Assembly (NCBI GenBank): GCA_019636285.1
Contig: JAHBXV010000008.1
Location: 101,165-165,164, forward strand
Length of the DNA stretch: 64,000 bases
Direction: 5' to 3'
DNA from: Planctomycetaceae bacterium
Lineage (GTDB): Bacteria > Planctomycetota > Planctomycetia > Planctomycetales > Planctomycetaceae
Part shown: positions 1-11,600 of the stretch, piece by piece
Numbering within the stretch: the stretch's first letter is position 1
Layout: every line of letters starts with the position of its first letter
Notes under the pieces: model-generated
Told to the model about the DNA's origin: nothing
Databases searched by the model: none
The model's input: only the letters and a program-made list of their open reading frames with translations
Program-made: the position numbers and the translations under genes

Positions 1-617
1 GAGTCATACTCGAATCCGCACAAAAACGCGAGACGAATTCCGCCAACAATCCCCCCCCCTATAGTCGCGACCCAACGGGGAGCGCTCTCCTTCATCTTCC
101 TCCCCCCAACTCCCCTTCCCCGCGTCTCCCCCTCCAAAAAAACGGCGCACCACTTCCGTTTCGGTTGAGGAGACGCAACGAGCTAGCCCGCGACCGGAAA
201 CCATCCGCCCGCGCCGGAAGCGCCCTCTCCCGGGCCTGATCAGGGCCCAAAATCCCGGGGACGTCCACGACCTCCCCGGAAAGGCGCACGAAGTGCGCAG
301 TCTGACGTCAGGCGACCCAACGCACACGAGTGCGAACCCTGATCGACGGCAGCAGGAACTCCGGCGGACCGGCTTCAAACCCCGCTCCGCCGGGGAACCC
401 CGGCAACAATTTCATCTCACCCCCCACGCATCGCCCATTCAGGCGAAAGCGCCCCCGCGCGCTCTTCTCCTCTCACCAACCACTACCCACCAGCCACCAA
501 CCACTCCCTCGAGACAGCTGACAGCCGCCTCGCATCCGAATACACTCATCAGTGACGGGCCAGGTCTCCTGGGGAATTGGCCCGATGAGAAGCATTTCGT
601 AGCAGGAGAATGGCACC
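1..617. other. Intergenic, no convincing gene
   Basis: The only open frames here are short, Arg/Pro/Ser-rich and overlap each other on both strands, as expected by chance in GC-rich DNA. I see no recognisable protein. A G-poor CAACCA-rich tract lies at 475-507 and is related to tracts elsewhere in the window. The last 20 bases hold the ribosome binding site of the LRR gene. Confidence 0.6.
475..507. repeat. G-poor CAACCA tract, copy 1
   Basis: Short degenerate tract built from CCAACCACT and CCAGCCACCAACCACT units, almost free of G on the plus strand. Similar tracts lie at 5275-5306 and, in the opposite orientation, at 27527-27543. It is a simple-sequence repeat of unknown role. Confidence 0.5.
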
Positions 618-1232
618 ATGAAGTTCGGTCACGGCCTCGCGGTTCTGATGGCGTGTTCGATGGTTTCGCTGGCAGCGGCCCAGGAGAAAAAGGCAGAACG
701 CTCCGAGCCGGAGAAGGCCGCGATTGCCGAGATTCGGAAGGCGGGCGGACTGGTTCTGGAACTGGCCCAGACGGATCCCCGTCTCGACATCGCCTTCCAT
801 CTCTCCGGAACCGAGATCAAGGACGAAAACCTGGTTCCGCTCAAGGCCCTTCCCTCGACGGCCAATCTGAACCTCCGTGGAACCAAAATCACCGACGCGG
901 GGCTCGCGAACCTCGCAGACCTTAAGGGCTTGGTCCGCCTTCACTTGGAAAAGACCGCCGTCACCGACGCGGGGCTCGCGCACCTGGCCAATCTCGAGTC
1001 GCTGGAGTATCTGAACCTCTACGGAACCCCGGTCACGGACGCGGGTCTCAAGCACCTGGAAAACCTCAAGAAGCTGAAATCGGTCTACCTGTGGGAGACT
1101 CAGGTCACCGACGCCGGGGTCGCGGCCCTGAAGGAAAAACTGCCGGAAGTTCGCGTCATTCGCGGGCTCGATCTGGCGAAGCCAGCCGAACCCAAACCGG
1201 AAGAGCCCAAGCCCGAGGAAAAGAAAGAGTAA
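618..1232 (+). CDS. Secreted leucine-rich repeat protein
   Basis: 204 residues. An N-terminal signal peptide (residues 1-21, ending AAA-QE) points to export. Residues 75-180 hold about four 24-residue leucine-rich repeats with the core TxVTDAGLxxL, a cysteine-free repeat type common in planctomycetes. The tail (about 188-204) is a low-complexity Pro/Glu/Lys stretch. The ATG has an AGGAG site nine bases upstream. There are no enzyme motifs, so a binding or scaffold role in the periplasm is the most that can be inferred. It stands alone, 23 bases ahead of the next gene on the same strand, so the two could be cotranscribed. Confidence 0.85.
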   Translation: MKFGHGLAVLMACSMVSLAAAQEKKAERSEPEKAAIAEIRKAGGLVLELAQTDPRLDIAFHLSGTEIKDENLVPLKALPSTANLNLRGTKITDAGLANLADLKGLVRLHLEKTAVTDAGLAHLANLESLEYLNLYGTPVTDAGLKHLENLKKLKSVYLWETQVTDAGVAALKEKLPEVRVIRGLDLAKPAEPKPEEPKPEEKKE

Positions 1233-1255
1233 TTCGCGGTCGAACGGGAAGCCGA

Positions 1256-1648
1256 ATGCTCGACTCGCCGACGAACGATGACGTCTCGAATGGTCTCGCT
1301 GATCGACCGGAGCTGTCGATCCTGCCCGTCGAAACGTGCGATGGCTGCGGCCTGTGCTGCCAGGGAATTGGCTCGCCGGTGGCGATCTACGCCAGCCGGC
1401 CGGGCCTGCCCGACCCACATCCCTCGCGGCCGCCCGACTTGCCAGCCGAGTTGATCCGCGAGATCAACGATCACTTCTCGGGACTGTTTCGCGGCCAAGA
1501 ACCGCAGGACGCCTGCCTGTGGTTCGACCGGGCCACATTGCGGTGTCGGCACTACGAATATCGTCCCCCCATCTGCCGCGAATACCAGTTGGGAGGCAGC
1601 GAATGCCAGCGCCGCCGGGCTGAAGAGCGGGCACGAACGGACTGCTGA
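1256..1648 (+). CDS. YkgJ-family cysteine cluster protein
   Basis: 130 residues from the ATG at 1256. It has the features of the zinc/iron-chelating YkgJ (CxxCxxxCC) family: CDGCGLCC near residues 27-34, then C at DACLWFD, C at LRCRHYEYRP and C in PPICREYQLG. These cysteines probably bind a metal or an Fe-S cluster; the family's substrate is not known. It lacks a signal peptide, so it is likely cytoplasmic. The open frame extends upstream into the LRR gene, but the upstream part is out-of-frame shadow of that gene, so the ATG after its stop is the sensible start. A strong terminator follows. Confidence 0.85.
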   Translation: MLDSPTNDDVSNGLADRPELSILPVETCDGCGLCCQGIGSPVAIYASRPGLPDPHPSRPPDLPAELIREINDHFSGLFRGQEPQDACLWFDRATLRCRHYEYRPPICREYQLGGSECQRRRAEERARTDC

Positions 1649-1652
1649 ACTC

Positions 1653-1705
1653 AACAAAGAGACCGGGATCGGCTCATTGCAGCCAATCCCGGTCTCTTTG
1701 TTTTT
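1653..1705. terminator. Bidirectional terminator between convergent genes
   Basis: A perfect 17-bp inverted repeat: left arm 1653-1669 (AACAAAGAGACCGGGAT) and right arm 1686-1702, with a smaller GGCT/AGCC inner stem. It is followed on the plus strand by a run of T to 1705 and on the minus strand by a weaker T-rich stretch. It sits exactly between the convergent ends of the YkgJ-family gene (1648) and gnd (1727), so it can stop transcription from both sides. Confidence 0.9.
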
Positions 1706-1726
1706 CGCTCAGGCACTTCACCCGTG

Positions 1727-3202
<1,476 letters not shown>

Positions 3203-3402
3203 GTCCCAAGATCCCACATTGCCAAATCACACCGCGGACGGCCGCCAGAGTGGCAGCGGAACGTCTCAACCAAAAAGTGGCCGGATTCTAAGCGTTCCGC
3301 CAACCGGGGGCAAACGGGGAAATTGCCAAGCGACTGCGAGAACGCCATGCGAAATGCATTCTCGGTCCGGGCTCCCGCAGGGCCGCTGGCACTCTGCAAC
3401 GA

Positions 3403-4233
3403 CTACGTCACCATTGTCTGGCGGGCAAAGGCTCGCTGGAGGTGCTCGATCGACGCGGCCCCTTGCGGGACGAAACAGATGTAGACCTGGTCGCCATCCA
3501 CCCAGCTCACCAAGGCGTCGGCCCCTTGGTATTCGATGGTGGCCGACGTGAACGAGTTTGCCGCCGGCAGCGGCCGCACTGCGGTTGCGGGCATCTGGAC
3601 CAGGCGTCCCTCCAGTTGGACCGACGGACGACGACTCGACCAGCGGAACGGCGTGGCCGAAATCATCACGGTGCGACCCAACCCCACCGAAACCTGCCGC
3701 GAGCGGGTTTCTCCCAGCGCCATGCCGGGTTGCGAAGTCCACGCCACGGGGAGAATCGCGCCATTCGAGGTCGTCGAGAACTCCGCCCAATCGGCCGTGG
3801 CTACCTGCATGAAGGACCGGAATTCAAGCCGCGACGGCTGAAGCATCCAGGCCACGGCGGCAACCAACAGCAGCGCGGCAATGCTCGAAATCGTGCGAGT
3901 GCCCACGCGCCGCCAGGAACGTCGCTGCCTACCGGTGACCACCAAGTCTCCTGTCGCCGTGCTGGCCGGAGCTTCTGCGTCGGCAAGAACAGGAAGTTCC
4001 GCGGCCGTCTTAAGACGCTCGCGAAGTCGATCCTTGAGGCCCGCGGGAATGGGTACATCCGCCAGCCGGTCGGCGATCTCTTCGTCGAACCGTTTCTGCT
4101 CCCGAAATGCGATGCGGCAATTCGGGCAGGACTCAAGATGAGCCGTCACGTCATCGCTGGGATGGTCGCACTCCGTCGACCGCGACAGTGTCGTCAGCTC
4201 CCAATTCTCGCGTGCGGTTTGGCAATCCGTCAT
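3403..4233 (-). CDS. Transmembrane anti-sigma factor with zinc-binding motif
   Basis: 276 residues. The N-terminal cytoplasmic part has the HxxxCxxC motif (H32, C36, C39) of the zinc-binding anti-sigma domain, which binds an ECF sigma factor. One membrane segment is seen at about residues 115-131 (SSIAALLLVAAVAWML). The remaining C-terminal part of about 145 residues should be periplasmic and has no recognised domain; it probably senses a signal or is the target of regulated proteolysis. The gene starts one base after the stop of the ECF sigma gene, the usual arrangement of a sigma/anti-sigma operon. Confidence 0.9.
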   Translation of the reverse strand: MTDCQTARENWELTTLSRSTECDHPSDDVTAHLESCPNCRIAFREQKRFDEEIADRLADVPIPAGLKDRLRERLKTAAELPVLADAEAPASTATGDLVVTGRQRRSWRRVGTRTISSIAALLLVAAVAWMLQPSRLEFRSFMQVATADWAEFSTTSNGAILPVAWTSQPGMALGETRSRQVSVGLGRTVMISATPFRWSSRRPSVQLEGRLVQMPATAVRPLPAANSFTSATIEYQGADALVSWVDGDQVYICFVPQGAASIEHLQRAFARQTMVT

Positions 4234-4234
4234 T

Positions 4235-4750
4235 TCAATGTCCCGCTCCGGACTTCATTCCGGTCAGTGTTCCCGATCCTTCGAGATGCCGCTTCAATTG
4301 AGCCTTGGCCCGCGCGAGCCGACTCATGACGGTTCCCAGCGGAATTCCCAGTGACTGTGCAATGTCCTTGTAACTCAGTTCCCGAAAATAAAACAGAACC
4401 AAAACCAGGCGATACTCTTCGGGTAGTGCCAGGAGCGCCGCCTGCAAGTCGTCTCGGGATGTCTCTAAATTGTCAGGCTGCGTTTCTGGAGCGTCCGCCA
4501 GATCGGTCAACGAAACCAGTTTGACCCGATCGCGGCACTGCTTCAAAAACAAATTTCTCAGAATCGTGACCAGCCATCCGGCCGCTGTTTCGACGTCGCG
4601 AAGCTGATCCAGCTTCTCCTGAGCCACCAGAAACGTCTGCTGGATCAGGTCTTCGGCGTCGGCTGGCTGACCCGAGAGTCGGTACGCGACCCGATATAGG
4701 CTTTCGGCATGACGGTCGATCAGCTCGTCCATCGAGACCTTGGAGCCCAT
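4235..4750 (-). CDS. ECF-type RNA polymerase sigma factor
   Basis: 171 residues. Region 2 is recognisable from residue 8 to 75 (DELIDRHAESLYRVAYRLSG, DAEDLIQQTF, AAGWLVTILRN). Region 4 runs from about residue 105 to 160, with the helix-turn-helix core SYKDIAQSLGIPLGTVMSRL. Spacing between the regions is that of group 4 (ECF) factors. The ATG at 4750 has a GAGGA site; an in-frame TTG lies four codons upstream. It is followed directly by its probable anti-sigma gene. The regulon is unknown, and the gene's own promoter could not be picked out. Confidence 0.93.
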   Translation of the reverse strand: MGSKVSMDELIDRHAESLYRVAYRLSGQPADAEDLIQQTFLVAQEKLDQLRDVETAAGWLVTILRNLFLKQCRDRVKLVSLTDLADAPETQPDNLETSRDDLQAALLALPEEYRLVLVLFYFRELSYKDIAQSLGIPLGTVMSRLARAKAQLKRHLEGSGTLTGMKSGAGH

Positions 4751-4975
4751 CGTGTTCCTCAACGCCTATTCGATCCGAGACGACCGGATTTATTCCCGAT
4801 TCTCGCCCCCGATTCTCAAATTGGTGGATCAGGCACCACGGCCCGTGAGAATCTGCAAAACATTACCGGGCAAATATTTGGGCTTTGTATTGGAATCGCC
4901 GCATACGGTAACAGACTTCGACGTGCGAGAGCCTCTCTGGCTTTCCGCACTCCGCTTTCTGCTTTCCGCCCCCGC

Positions 4976-5227
4976 TCACAGTCCCTCGCGGTGTTTTTCC
5001 GCGACCAGTCCGCGGTCATCGAGAACGACGGAAATCGATCGCGTGTTGCCGTCGCGCCAGGTCTTGATTCCCTGGTACGACTTCGTGTGCGGCCCGAGAA
5101 TTTTTTCCACGTCTTCGAGAGTCATCCCGACTTTGACTTTCTCGTAGTTCTCGACCGTCACTTTCGTCGCGCACCCGCAGTTCATGATCGCCGCGACGAA
5201 CAAAATGGCCAGCAGGAACTGTCGCAT
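4976..5227 (-). CDS. Small lipoprotein with BamE/SmpA-like domain
   Basis: 83 residues. A hydrophobic signal (residues 2-15) ends in NCGC, giving two possible lipidated cysteines (C17 or C19). The mature part carries KVKVGMTLEDVEKILG, the motif typical of the small alpha/beta fold shared by SmpA/BamE-like and DUF3862 proteins, followed by a strand-rich end. It is likely a periplasm-facing lipoprotein of unknown role. The ATG at 5227 with a GAGAG site is preferred over the GTG two codons upstream. Confidence 0.75.
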   Translation of the reverse strand: MRQFLLAILFVAAIMNCGCATKVTVENYEKVKVGMTLEDVEKILGPHTKSYQGIKTWRDGNTRSISVVLDDRGLVAEKHREGL

Positions 5228-5274
5228 GGGCACTCTCGCAATCGCTGCACGTCTCTAGGGTGAATTCCGTATTG

Positions 5275-5306
5275 CTAACCACTGACTACCAACCACCAAC
5301 CACTCT
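5275..5306. repeat. G-poor CAACCA tract, copy 2
   Basis: Tract of CTAACCACTGAC and CTACCAACCACCAACCACT type, related to the tract at 475-507. It lies between the lipoprotein gene and the 3' end of the phosphorylase gene. Confidence 0.5.
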
Positions 5307-5322
5307 TCCAGTCCCCGTCCCG

Positions 5323-6147
5323 TCACGAAATCGCCGCGAGGACTTTCGGAATCAGTCGGGCCAGTTTCGCCCCCCCTTTGGCCGCGTTTTCCAGGATTTT
5401 TGGCACTTCCACGGGTTCCAGGCAGTCCGGCAGGCACAGGTCGGTGACCACCGAGAAGCCCACCACTTTCAGGCCCGCATGGATGGCGACCAGCACCTCG
5501 GGAACGGTCGACATGCCGACGACGTCGGCCCCCATCGCCTTCAGCATCCGATACTCGGCCCGCGTTTCCAGATTCGGCCCCGGAACGGCGACAAACACTC
5601 CCTTGTGCGCCTGGAAGCCTAGCTCAACCGCGGCACGCTGGGCGGCGGCAACCAATGATTTCTGGTAGGGCTCGCACAGGTCCGGCCAGCGCGGTCCCAG
5701 ACGGTCATCGTTCACGCCGCGTAAGGGATTGTCCGGCATCAGGTTAATATGGTCTTCCAGAACCACAATGTCGGCCAGCTCGAACTGCGGATTGATCCCC
5801 CCGGCGGCATTGGTCACCAGCAGCGTTTTGACACCGAGGGCCTGCATCACGCGCACCGGGAAGGTGACCTGCTGGAGCGAGTAGCCTTCGTAGTAGTGAA
5901 ATCGGCCCTCCATCGCGACAATCGAAACGCCGGCCAGTTCTCCACAAACCAGCCGTCCTGCGTGGCCCGGAGCGGTTGAATGTGGGAAATGCGGGATTTC
6001 CTGGTACGGAATCGTGGCTTCCTGACGGATCTGTTCGACAAGACCCCCAAGCCCCGTGCCGAGGATCATCCCGACTGCGGGTTTCCCGCTCCACTTCCCC
6101 TGAATGGCGGCGACGGCTTCCTGAATCTGTTCGTAAAGTCCTTGCAC
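5323..6147 (-). CDS. Purine nucleoside phosphorylase
   Basis: 274 residues from the GTG at 6147, which has an AAGGAA site eight bases upstream and gives the normal length of the trimeric PNP family (PNPase I/MTAP type). It cleaves purine nucleosides with phosphate to the base and ribose 1-phosphate for salvage. Motifs: phosphate-binding [45 protein letters not shown] and MSTVPE. The frame stays open another 51 codons upstream but that part resembles no PNP. Cytoplasmic. It is 121 bases downstream of the NAD(P)HX dehydratase gene on the same strand. Confidence 0.93.
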   Translation of the reverse strand: MQGLYEQIQEAVAAIQGKWSGKPAVGMILGTGLGGLVEQIRQEATIPYQEIPHFPHSTAPGHAGRLVCGELAGVSIVAMEGRFHYYEGYSLQQVTFPVRVMQALGVKTLLVTNAAGGINPQFELADIVVLEDHINLMPDNPLRGVNDDRLGPRWPDLCEPYQKSLVAAAQRAAVELGFQAHKGVFVAVPGPNLETRAEYRMLKAMGADVVGMSTVPEVLVAIHAGLKVVGFSVVTDLCLPDCLEPVEVPKILENAAKGGAKLARLIPKVLAAIS

Positions 6148-6268
6148 CGAAGAATTTCCTTGAGGTAACCGGATCGGCTCCGAGGGTTGGTTAATGACTC
6201 TATTTACACTTGCTGGGTTTGGCTGCGTGTCAATGACAGTAAGCCAACCGGGTCGGCCCCACAATTCT

Positions 6269-7138
6269 TCAGACGATGTCTTTCCACGCGCGGGGCACAA
6301 ACCGCAAGAGGTCCGACGCGATCAGGCCCGGTTGTGACAATTCTTCCGCCGCCAGATCGCCGGCTCGGCCATGCAGCCAGACGGCCAGATGGGCTGCCTC
6401 GAGGGGCTCCATCCCCTGTCCGAGCAACGAGACGATGAGTCCCGTCAAAACGTCACCCGTCCCACCCGTCGCCATGCCCGGATTTCCCGTGTCGTTGATC
6501 GAGAGCCGACGTCCATCGGTAATGATCGTCTGATGCCCCTTGAGGACCAGGATCACGCCATGGGAGCGGGCATATTCCCAGGCCAGCGTCTCACGATTCT
6601 TCTGGATTTCAGCGGTTGAAACGCCGCTAAGTCGCGAAAACTCGCCCGGATGCGGAGTCAGAATTCGCGGAGCCGAATCCGGCGGACGCGTCAGGATTTC
6701 GTGGGTTTCGGCCAGAATGTTCAGCGCGTCCGCGTCACAGACGAGTGGCAATTCAATCTGGTCGTAGAGAGCCGGGACGACTTCGCGACAACTGGTCGAC
6801 TGTCCCAGTCCGGGACCGATGGCAGCAGCGGATTTTCCCGTGAGAGCGACTTCGATGTCCAGAATTGCAGAGGGAGCCAGTCCGCCATCGGCAGCGTCCG
6901 GCAGGCCGATCGTCAAGTACGAAGGTTCGTAGCCAGCAACGATGGGCTGGATCGACTGGGGAACCAGCACCGTGACCAGTCCCGCCCCGCCCCGTAAAGC
7001 CGCCGTGCCTGCAAGACAAGCCGCGCCCGACATCCCGCGTCTTCCGGCGATAATCGCCACATGCCCAAACGACCCCTTATGCGAATCGATCGACCGTTGC
7101 GGCGGGTCTGGCCGTCGGGAGACGAGTTCCGGTGTCAT
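6269..7138 (-). CDS. nnrD: ADP/ATP-dependent NAD(P)H-hydrate dehydratase
   Basis: 289 residues from the ATG at 7138. It repairs damaged NAD(P)HX, using ADP or ATP to dehydrate the S-form back to NAD(P)H. Ribokinase-like motifs are clear: [27 protein letters not shown], the [11 protein letters not shown] loop, [10 protein letters not shown], and the catalytic [15 protein letters not shown]. Unlike many bacterial homologues it is not fused to the NnrE epimerase domain, so epimerase would have to come from another gene. The upstream 26 codons of open frame are Arg/Pro-rich and look non-coding. Confidence 0.93.
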   Translation of the reverse strand: MTPELVSRRPDPPQRSIDSHKGSFGHVAIIAGRRGMSGAACLAGTAALRGGAGLVTVLVPQSIQPIVAGYEPSYLTIGLPDAADGGLAPSAILDIEVALTGKSAAAIGPGLGQSTSCREVVPALYDQIELPLVCDADALNILAETHEILTRPPDSAPRILTPHPGEFSRLSGVSTAEIQKNRETLAWEYARSHGVILVLKGHQTIITDGRRLSINDTGNPGMATGGTGDVLTGLIVSLLGQGMEPLEAAHLAVWLHGRAGDLAAEELSQPGLIASDLLRFVPRAWKDIV

Positions 7139-7295
7139 CGCAAACCTCTCGCGTCGACGCAGACACGGTGGTGGAATCGAGCGTATTCGATAGGGATGTC
7201 GGCCCGCCCCCCCCACATCCAGCGTATCAACCGCTGCGAAGAGGCGACAGGATACGATTCGCCACTGCCCCCATCGTCCCGATTTCTTCGTCTTT

Positions 7296-7332
7296 CAACC
7301 TTCAACCATAAACCCTCAACCATAAACCCATC
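7296..7332. repeat. G-free CAACCATAAACCC tract
   Basis: Near-tandem TTCAACCATAAACCC and TCAACCATAAACCC units upstream of obg and of the divergent nnrD gene. The minus strand at 63956-63988 holds a similar TCAACCATCAACCCC array upstream of motB. Function unknown. Confidence 0.5.
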
Positions 7333-7401
7333 CCCCCCTTGCAAAACCACCGGCGAACGCGACGATAGGGCGCTTCGGAAGTGCTCCAGGAAGTTCACGG
7401 T

Positions 7402-8439
7402 ATGTTTGTCGATTCGATTACGATTTTCTGTCGGGCCGGCGATGGCGGCGATGGTATGTGCAGCTTTCGCCGCGAGGCCCATGTGCCGCGCGGCGGTCCC
7501 GACGGCGGCGATGGCGGTCGCGGCGGTCACATCATTCTGATGGCCGACGAGAACGTGAGCAGCCTCGCGCACCTCGTCGGCATTCGACATTGGGTTGCCG
7601 ACAACGGCTGCGGTGGTCAGCCCTCGCTGAAAACCGGTCGCGATGGAGCGGATACCACCATCCGGGTTCCGCCGGGGACCATCCTGCGTGACGCCAAACG
7701 CGGCCACGTTCTCAAGGATCTCGCGGAACACGGGCAAGAGATCATTGTGTGCAAAGGGGGAGCCGGGGGAAAAGGAAACACCCGCTTCACGTCCTCGACC
7801 AATCGCACACCCCGCGAAACGACACCCGGCGAGCCGGGAGAAATCCGCGACCTCGCATTGGAACTCAAGGTCATCGCGGATGTGGGCCTGATCGGCAAGC
7901 CGAACGCCGGAAAGTCGACGCTGCTCAGCCGGCTATCTCGCGCGACACCGCAGATTGCCAATTATCCATTCACGACAAAGTCACCCAACCTGGGAATCGT
8001 TCGTGTCGGTCAGGACCGGCAATTCGTCCTCGCCGATATTCCCGGTCTGATTGAGGGGGCTCACGCCGGCGTCGGCCTGGGACACGAGTTCCTGCGCCAT
8101 GTGGAACGGACCAAGTTGCTGGTCCATCTGGTGGAACCGGCCCCCGACGATCAGACCGATCCCATCGAAAACTATCTGAGCATTCGTGAAGAACTTCGTC
8201 TCTACGATCCGGCCCTGGCGGAACGCCCCGAGATTCCGGTCGTCACGAAGGGCGAACTCGCCGATGCCGCGACCGCCGCGGAATTGCTGAGCGAAACCAT
8301 CGGTCGACCGGTACTGGTTCTCTCTTCCGTCACTGGCAAAGGATTGCCCGCGCTGCTGCAGGAAGTCATCCGCCAGCTCGACCTTCTCAAAGAGGCTGAG
8401 GAAGATGCCCGTTCGATGTCGACGCCGCGTGTTGAGTAA
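7402..8439 (+). CDS. obg: Obg/CgtA GTPase
   Basis: 345 residues from the ATG at 7402 (AGGAAG site upstream). It is a ribosome-associated GTPase needed for 50S assembly and stress control. The Gly-rich Obg domain fills residues 1-158 (GDGGDGMCSFRRE, GGPDGGDGGRGG). The G domain follows with G1 GKPNAGKST (165-173), G2 NYPFTT, G3 DIPGLIEGAH (212-221) and G5 SSVTGKG. The G4 guanine-specificity motif, NKxD in most Obg proteins, reads TKGE (282-285). There is no C-terminal OCT extension. No rplU-rpmA lies upstream as in many bacteria; the gene is divergent from nnrD. Confidence 0.95.
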   Translation: MFVDSITIFCRAGDGGDGMCSFRREAHVPRGGPDGGDGGRGGHIILMADENVSSLAHLVGIRHWVADNGCGGQPSLKTGRDGADTTIRVPPGTILRDAKRGHVLKDLAEHGQEIIVCKGGAGGKGNTRFTSSTNRTPRETTPGEPGEIRDLALELKVIADVGLIGKPNAGKSTLLSRLSRATPQIANYPFTTKSPNLGIVRVGQDRQFVLADIPGLIEGAHAGVGLGHEFLRHVERTKLLVHLVEPAPDDQTDPIENYLSIREELRLYDPALAERPEIPVVTKGELADAATAAELLSETIGRPVLVLSSVTGKGLPALLQEVIRQLDLLKEAEEDARSMSTPRVE

Positions 8440-8644
8440 GACCGACACAACGGCACGAATCGACGGCTTCTTGCCGCTTCCACTTTCTTCCCCCTGACCG
8501 TCGCTGGCAGTCTGGCCGCTGCTTTTGACCATCGCGAGCATTTCGAATCGAGACTTGAGCGCGAGTCTTATGTGTGGATAGATTCACAGTCGTCTGCCGT
8601 TCACTCGTCTCGTCTGACTTCCAATCGACAGCAGGGAATTTGAG

Positions 8645-11600
8645 ATGTCGTCCCGGAACCCGCAGCGCGCGCGGGGGAAGAAACGGCCGTCGCAGGCTGC
8701 TCCTCCCGCGATCGGTCCCATCCTGGTCGGCGTGGTTGTGCTGGTTGTCTTGGGGGGGGGTGTCTGGTCGTTCCTGAATTCGCGCGGGCCGACGACGCTT
8801 TCCGAGCCAAACGTCGCCGCGTCGACTGGCCAGCCACCCGGAGACGGTGCATCGGTTGCCGGGCAAAGCGTGCCCGCCTTTGGACAGTCGGTGACTCCCG
8901 CTGTGAGTCGTGCCTCGGTAACGAAGCCGGTTTCGGGCTGGGGGCTTGACCAGCATGTGATGGACCTGCAAGGAGCCCGTTCCGATGTGCCCTTGAATAA
9001 CATCATCACGGATCTTCTGGAGTATCTCCGTCGGCCAATCATCGCGCAGTCTGCCGATGATTGGCCGATTTCGGTCGATCAGGGTCCGTTTCCGCTGGAT
9101 CCCGCCGGGCCGAAAAAGAAACCGAAACGCCTTGTTATTCCCGATGAACGATTCAATCTACGGAATCAAAGCGTTATTTTCCCCGTTTCGCCCAGCCCAT
9201 GCGTGGCGCTTGGCCGAAACGAGACCGCCGAGGGCGGGCGTCTCTTTGTCAATTTGTTGACAGGCGAGGAAATCGGCCGACTCGTTGGTCGTCTGGAGTT
9301 GAGCGACTTCGATTCTCACTTCGCGCTCAGCCCCGACGGCACCCTGTTCGCGGGAATCGGCGCGCCCAGCGGCGGCACTTCCGCTATTTCGTGGTTCGAC
9401 ACCGCAACGGGAAAACTTACGAAGACCGCACAAATCCCGATCGGAACACGGGTTGATTGGCTCGCGGCACCCTCTGCCACCCATCTGGTGATTGGTGACG
9501 GCTGGGACAAAGAGCTTCACGTGTTGGACACCCGGACGGGGAAAGTTCTCTACACGCGGCCGACCAGGGCCGACAACCTCAATCGAGCGATCGCATTCAG
9601 CCCAGGCGGGCGATATGGCGTGCAAGGTCTTGAACTGCCCGATGATGGCTTCGCGCTGGAGTGGTGGGACATTGCCACCGGCGACACTGTTCTGACCCAG
9701 GTGCTGCCGTTCGATGCCTATCGAATCTGGCTGAGCAAGTTCGGCGGACTTCGGTTCTCGGCCGATGGATCGCAGTTTGCCGCCATGCTTCAAGTCGGAA
9801 CCGCGGGCGTCATTTACATCTGGGATGTGGCCACGGGACGGCCCGTGGAGCAATTTGTCCTGGAAGAGACCCCGGTCAAGTTTGGAACGGGTTTCTCCGG
9901 CGACGTGGGGGGAACGCCGCTCGAATTCTTCCCGGGCAGCGACCGACTGCTGATATTCGAACACGCTGTTCTGGACCGGAAGACCGGCGGGTTGCAGGGG
10001 CGAATTCCCGAGAGTTCCATCACGGTCTACAACAGCCGTCGCGCGCTGAGCGGGGCGATCGTCTCGGTGATCGACGTGGGCCAGCAGAACATCGGAATGC
10101 TGGCGTTCGAATTGCCGGAAAAGTTTGAGCCGATTGATGAGCAACCAAGACGGATTGAACTCCCGACGGGGACCGAAGCACTGGGACGAACATTCGTGGC
10201 TTTGGGGGAATCCAAACCTGTCGATCCCGCGAGCGGTACGAAGGTGCGGCCGGTCGACAGCGGATGGAAACTAACGGTCTCGGCGGAGCCGGCCGCGGAT
10301 TGGGCGACGTCCATCCCCTTGCACGGCGCGTCGACCCAGCTAAGGTCGCTGGTGATGTCGTCGGGTCCGACCGCCACAATGCTCACGCTGGGAGCGAAAC
10401 GGAGAGAGCCACTGTCCATCGCGACGGCGTCGACGTCGCTCGACCAGGTTTTCGCTGCGAGGAAAAGGCTGCTGAAGGATTTGTCGAGCGAAGACGGGGC
10501 AAAGACAGCCGTGCGATCGTGGCTGAGCGTCTATGACGGCACCAGCGGCGCCTTTTCGGGTGAACTGGCACTGGGATTCGATGCTGAACTGCTCGATGTC
10601 TCTCCAGACGGCAAAAACGCGGTCCTGCTAACCTGGCAGCCGTCTGCCGACGGCAACTCCGGTCTTGCCGAACGCCTGGTGGGAATCGATGTCGTTACGG
10701 GAAGCATGATCGCCGACGTAACTCTTCCGCAGGGCGACGGCGATCAGATCCTGATCTCGGGGAGCTTCGCCGGGACCGGTCAACTGGCGACAATCGACTC
10801 GACTGGAACCATGACGGTCTGGAATTGGCCGGCCCTGAATCCGGCCTATCAGGTCGATTCGGTCCAGCAAACCTGTCTCATGCCGGGCGGTTCCGTGATC
10901 GGTTACGCCGATGGAAACGACTGGTGGTTCCTCGAGACCGCGACTGGAGCTGCCGTCGGGAAGTTGTCAGGGACGGGGCGAGTGGCGGCCGCGGCGGTTT
11001 CGTCGGCGGGAGACAAAATTGCACTCCTCCGCGACCTGGCAGATGGGCCGCACCTTTCGGTTCATGACCTGGCAACAGGCACGCTGGTCAAAGACTTCAT
11101 CGCGCCGGCGTCGAACGGACCGGTCGCATGGTGCGATGAAAACACCATTCTCCTCGGTAACCTCGCGCTGTTCGATCTGCGACGGGAAGCCGTCGCGTGG
11201 ACGATCCCTCCCGATTTCTGGGCACGGCATCTGCCGCGCCATGTCGCTGGTCGGCACTGGTGGGTCTCCACGTTCGGCCACGAAGCCAAAGTCACCTCGG
11301 TCTCGCTCCCCGGTGAAAAACTGGCCGGCCTAATTGCCGATTCGGCGTCGAAGAGCCCGTTTCTTGTTCAGCCCGGCACGGCGGTCAAGCTGGAAGTCAG
11401 CTTCAGCGATAACGACAAGCGGCCAGGATTCGAGAAACAGGTTCGCGATCAGATTTCAGCCGTCCTCGCCCGTCGCGGATGGAAGATTGATCCGAAGTCG
11501 AACATTCGGTTGCACATCAGCCTGTTCGAGAGCGAGGTCACGGCGAACGCGGGATCGACGTTCACGGATCCGAAAACTGGCCAAAGGGTCTCGCAGACTC

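Noticed and set aside
4..378. 124-codon minus-strand frame at the window start
   Set aside because: Composition is Arg/Gly/Ser-rich with no motif, and competing frames overlap it on both strands.
6148..6300. 51-codon N-terminal extension of purine nucleoside phosphorylase
   Set aside because: It has no similarity to the family, and the GTG at 6147 has a good AAGGAA site and gives the usual 274-residue length.
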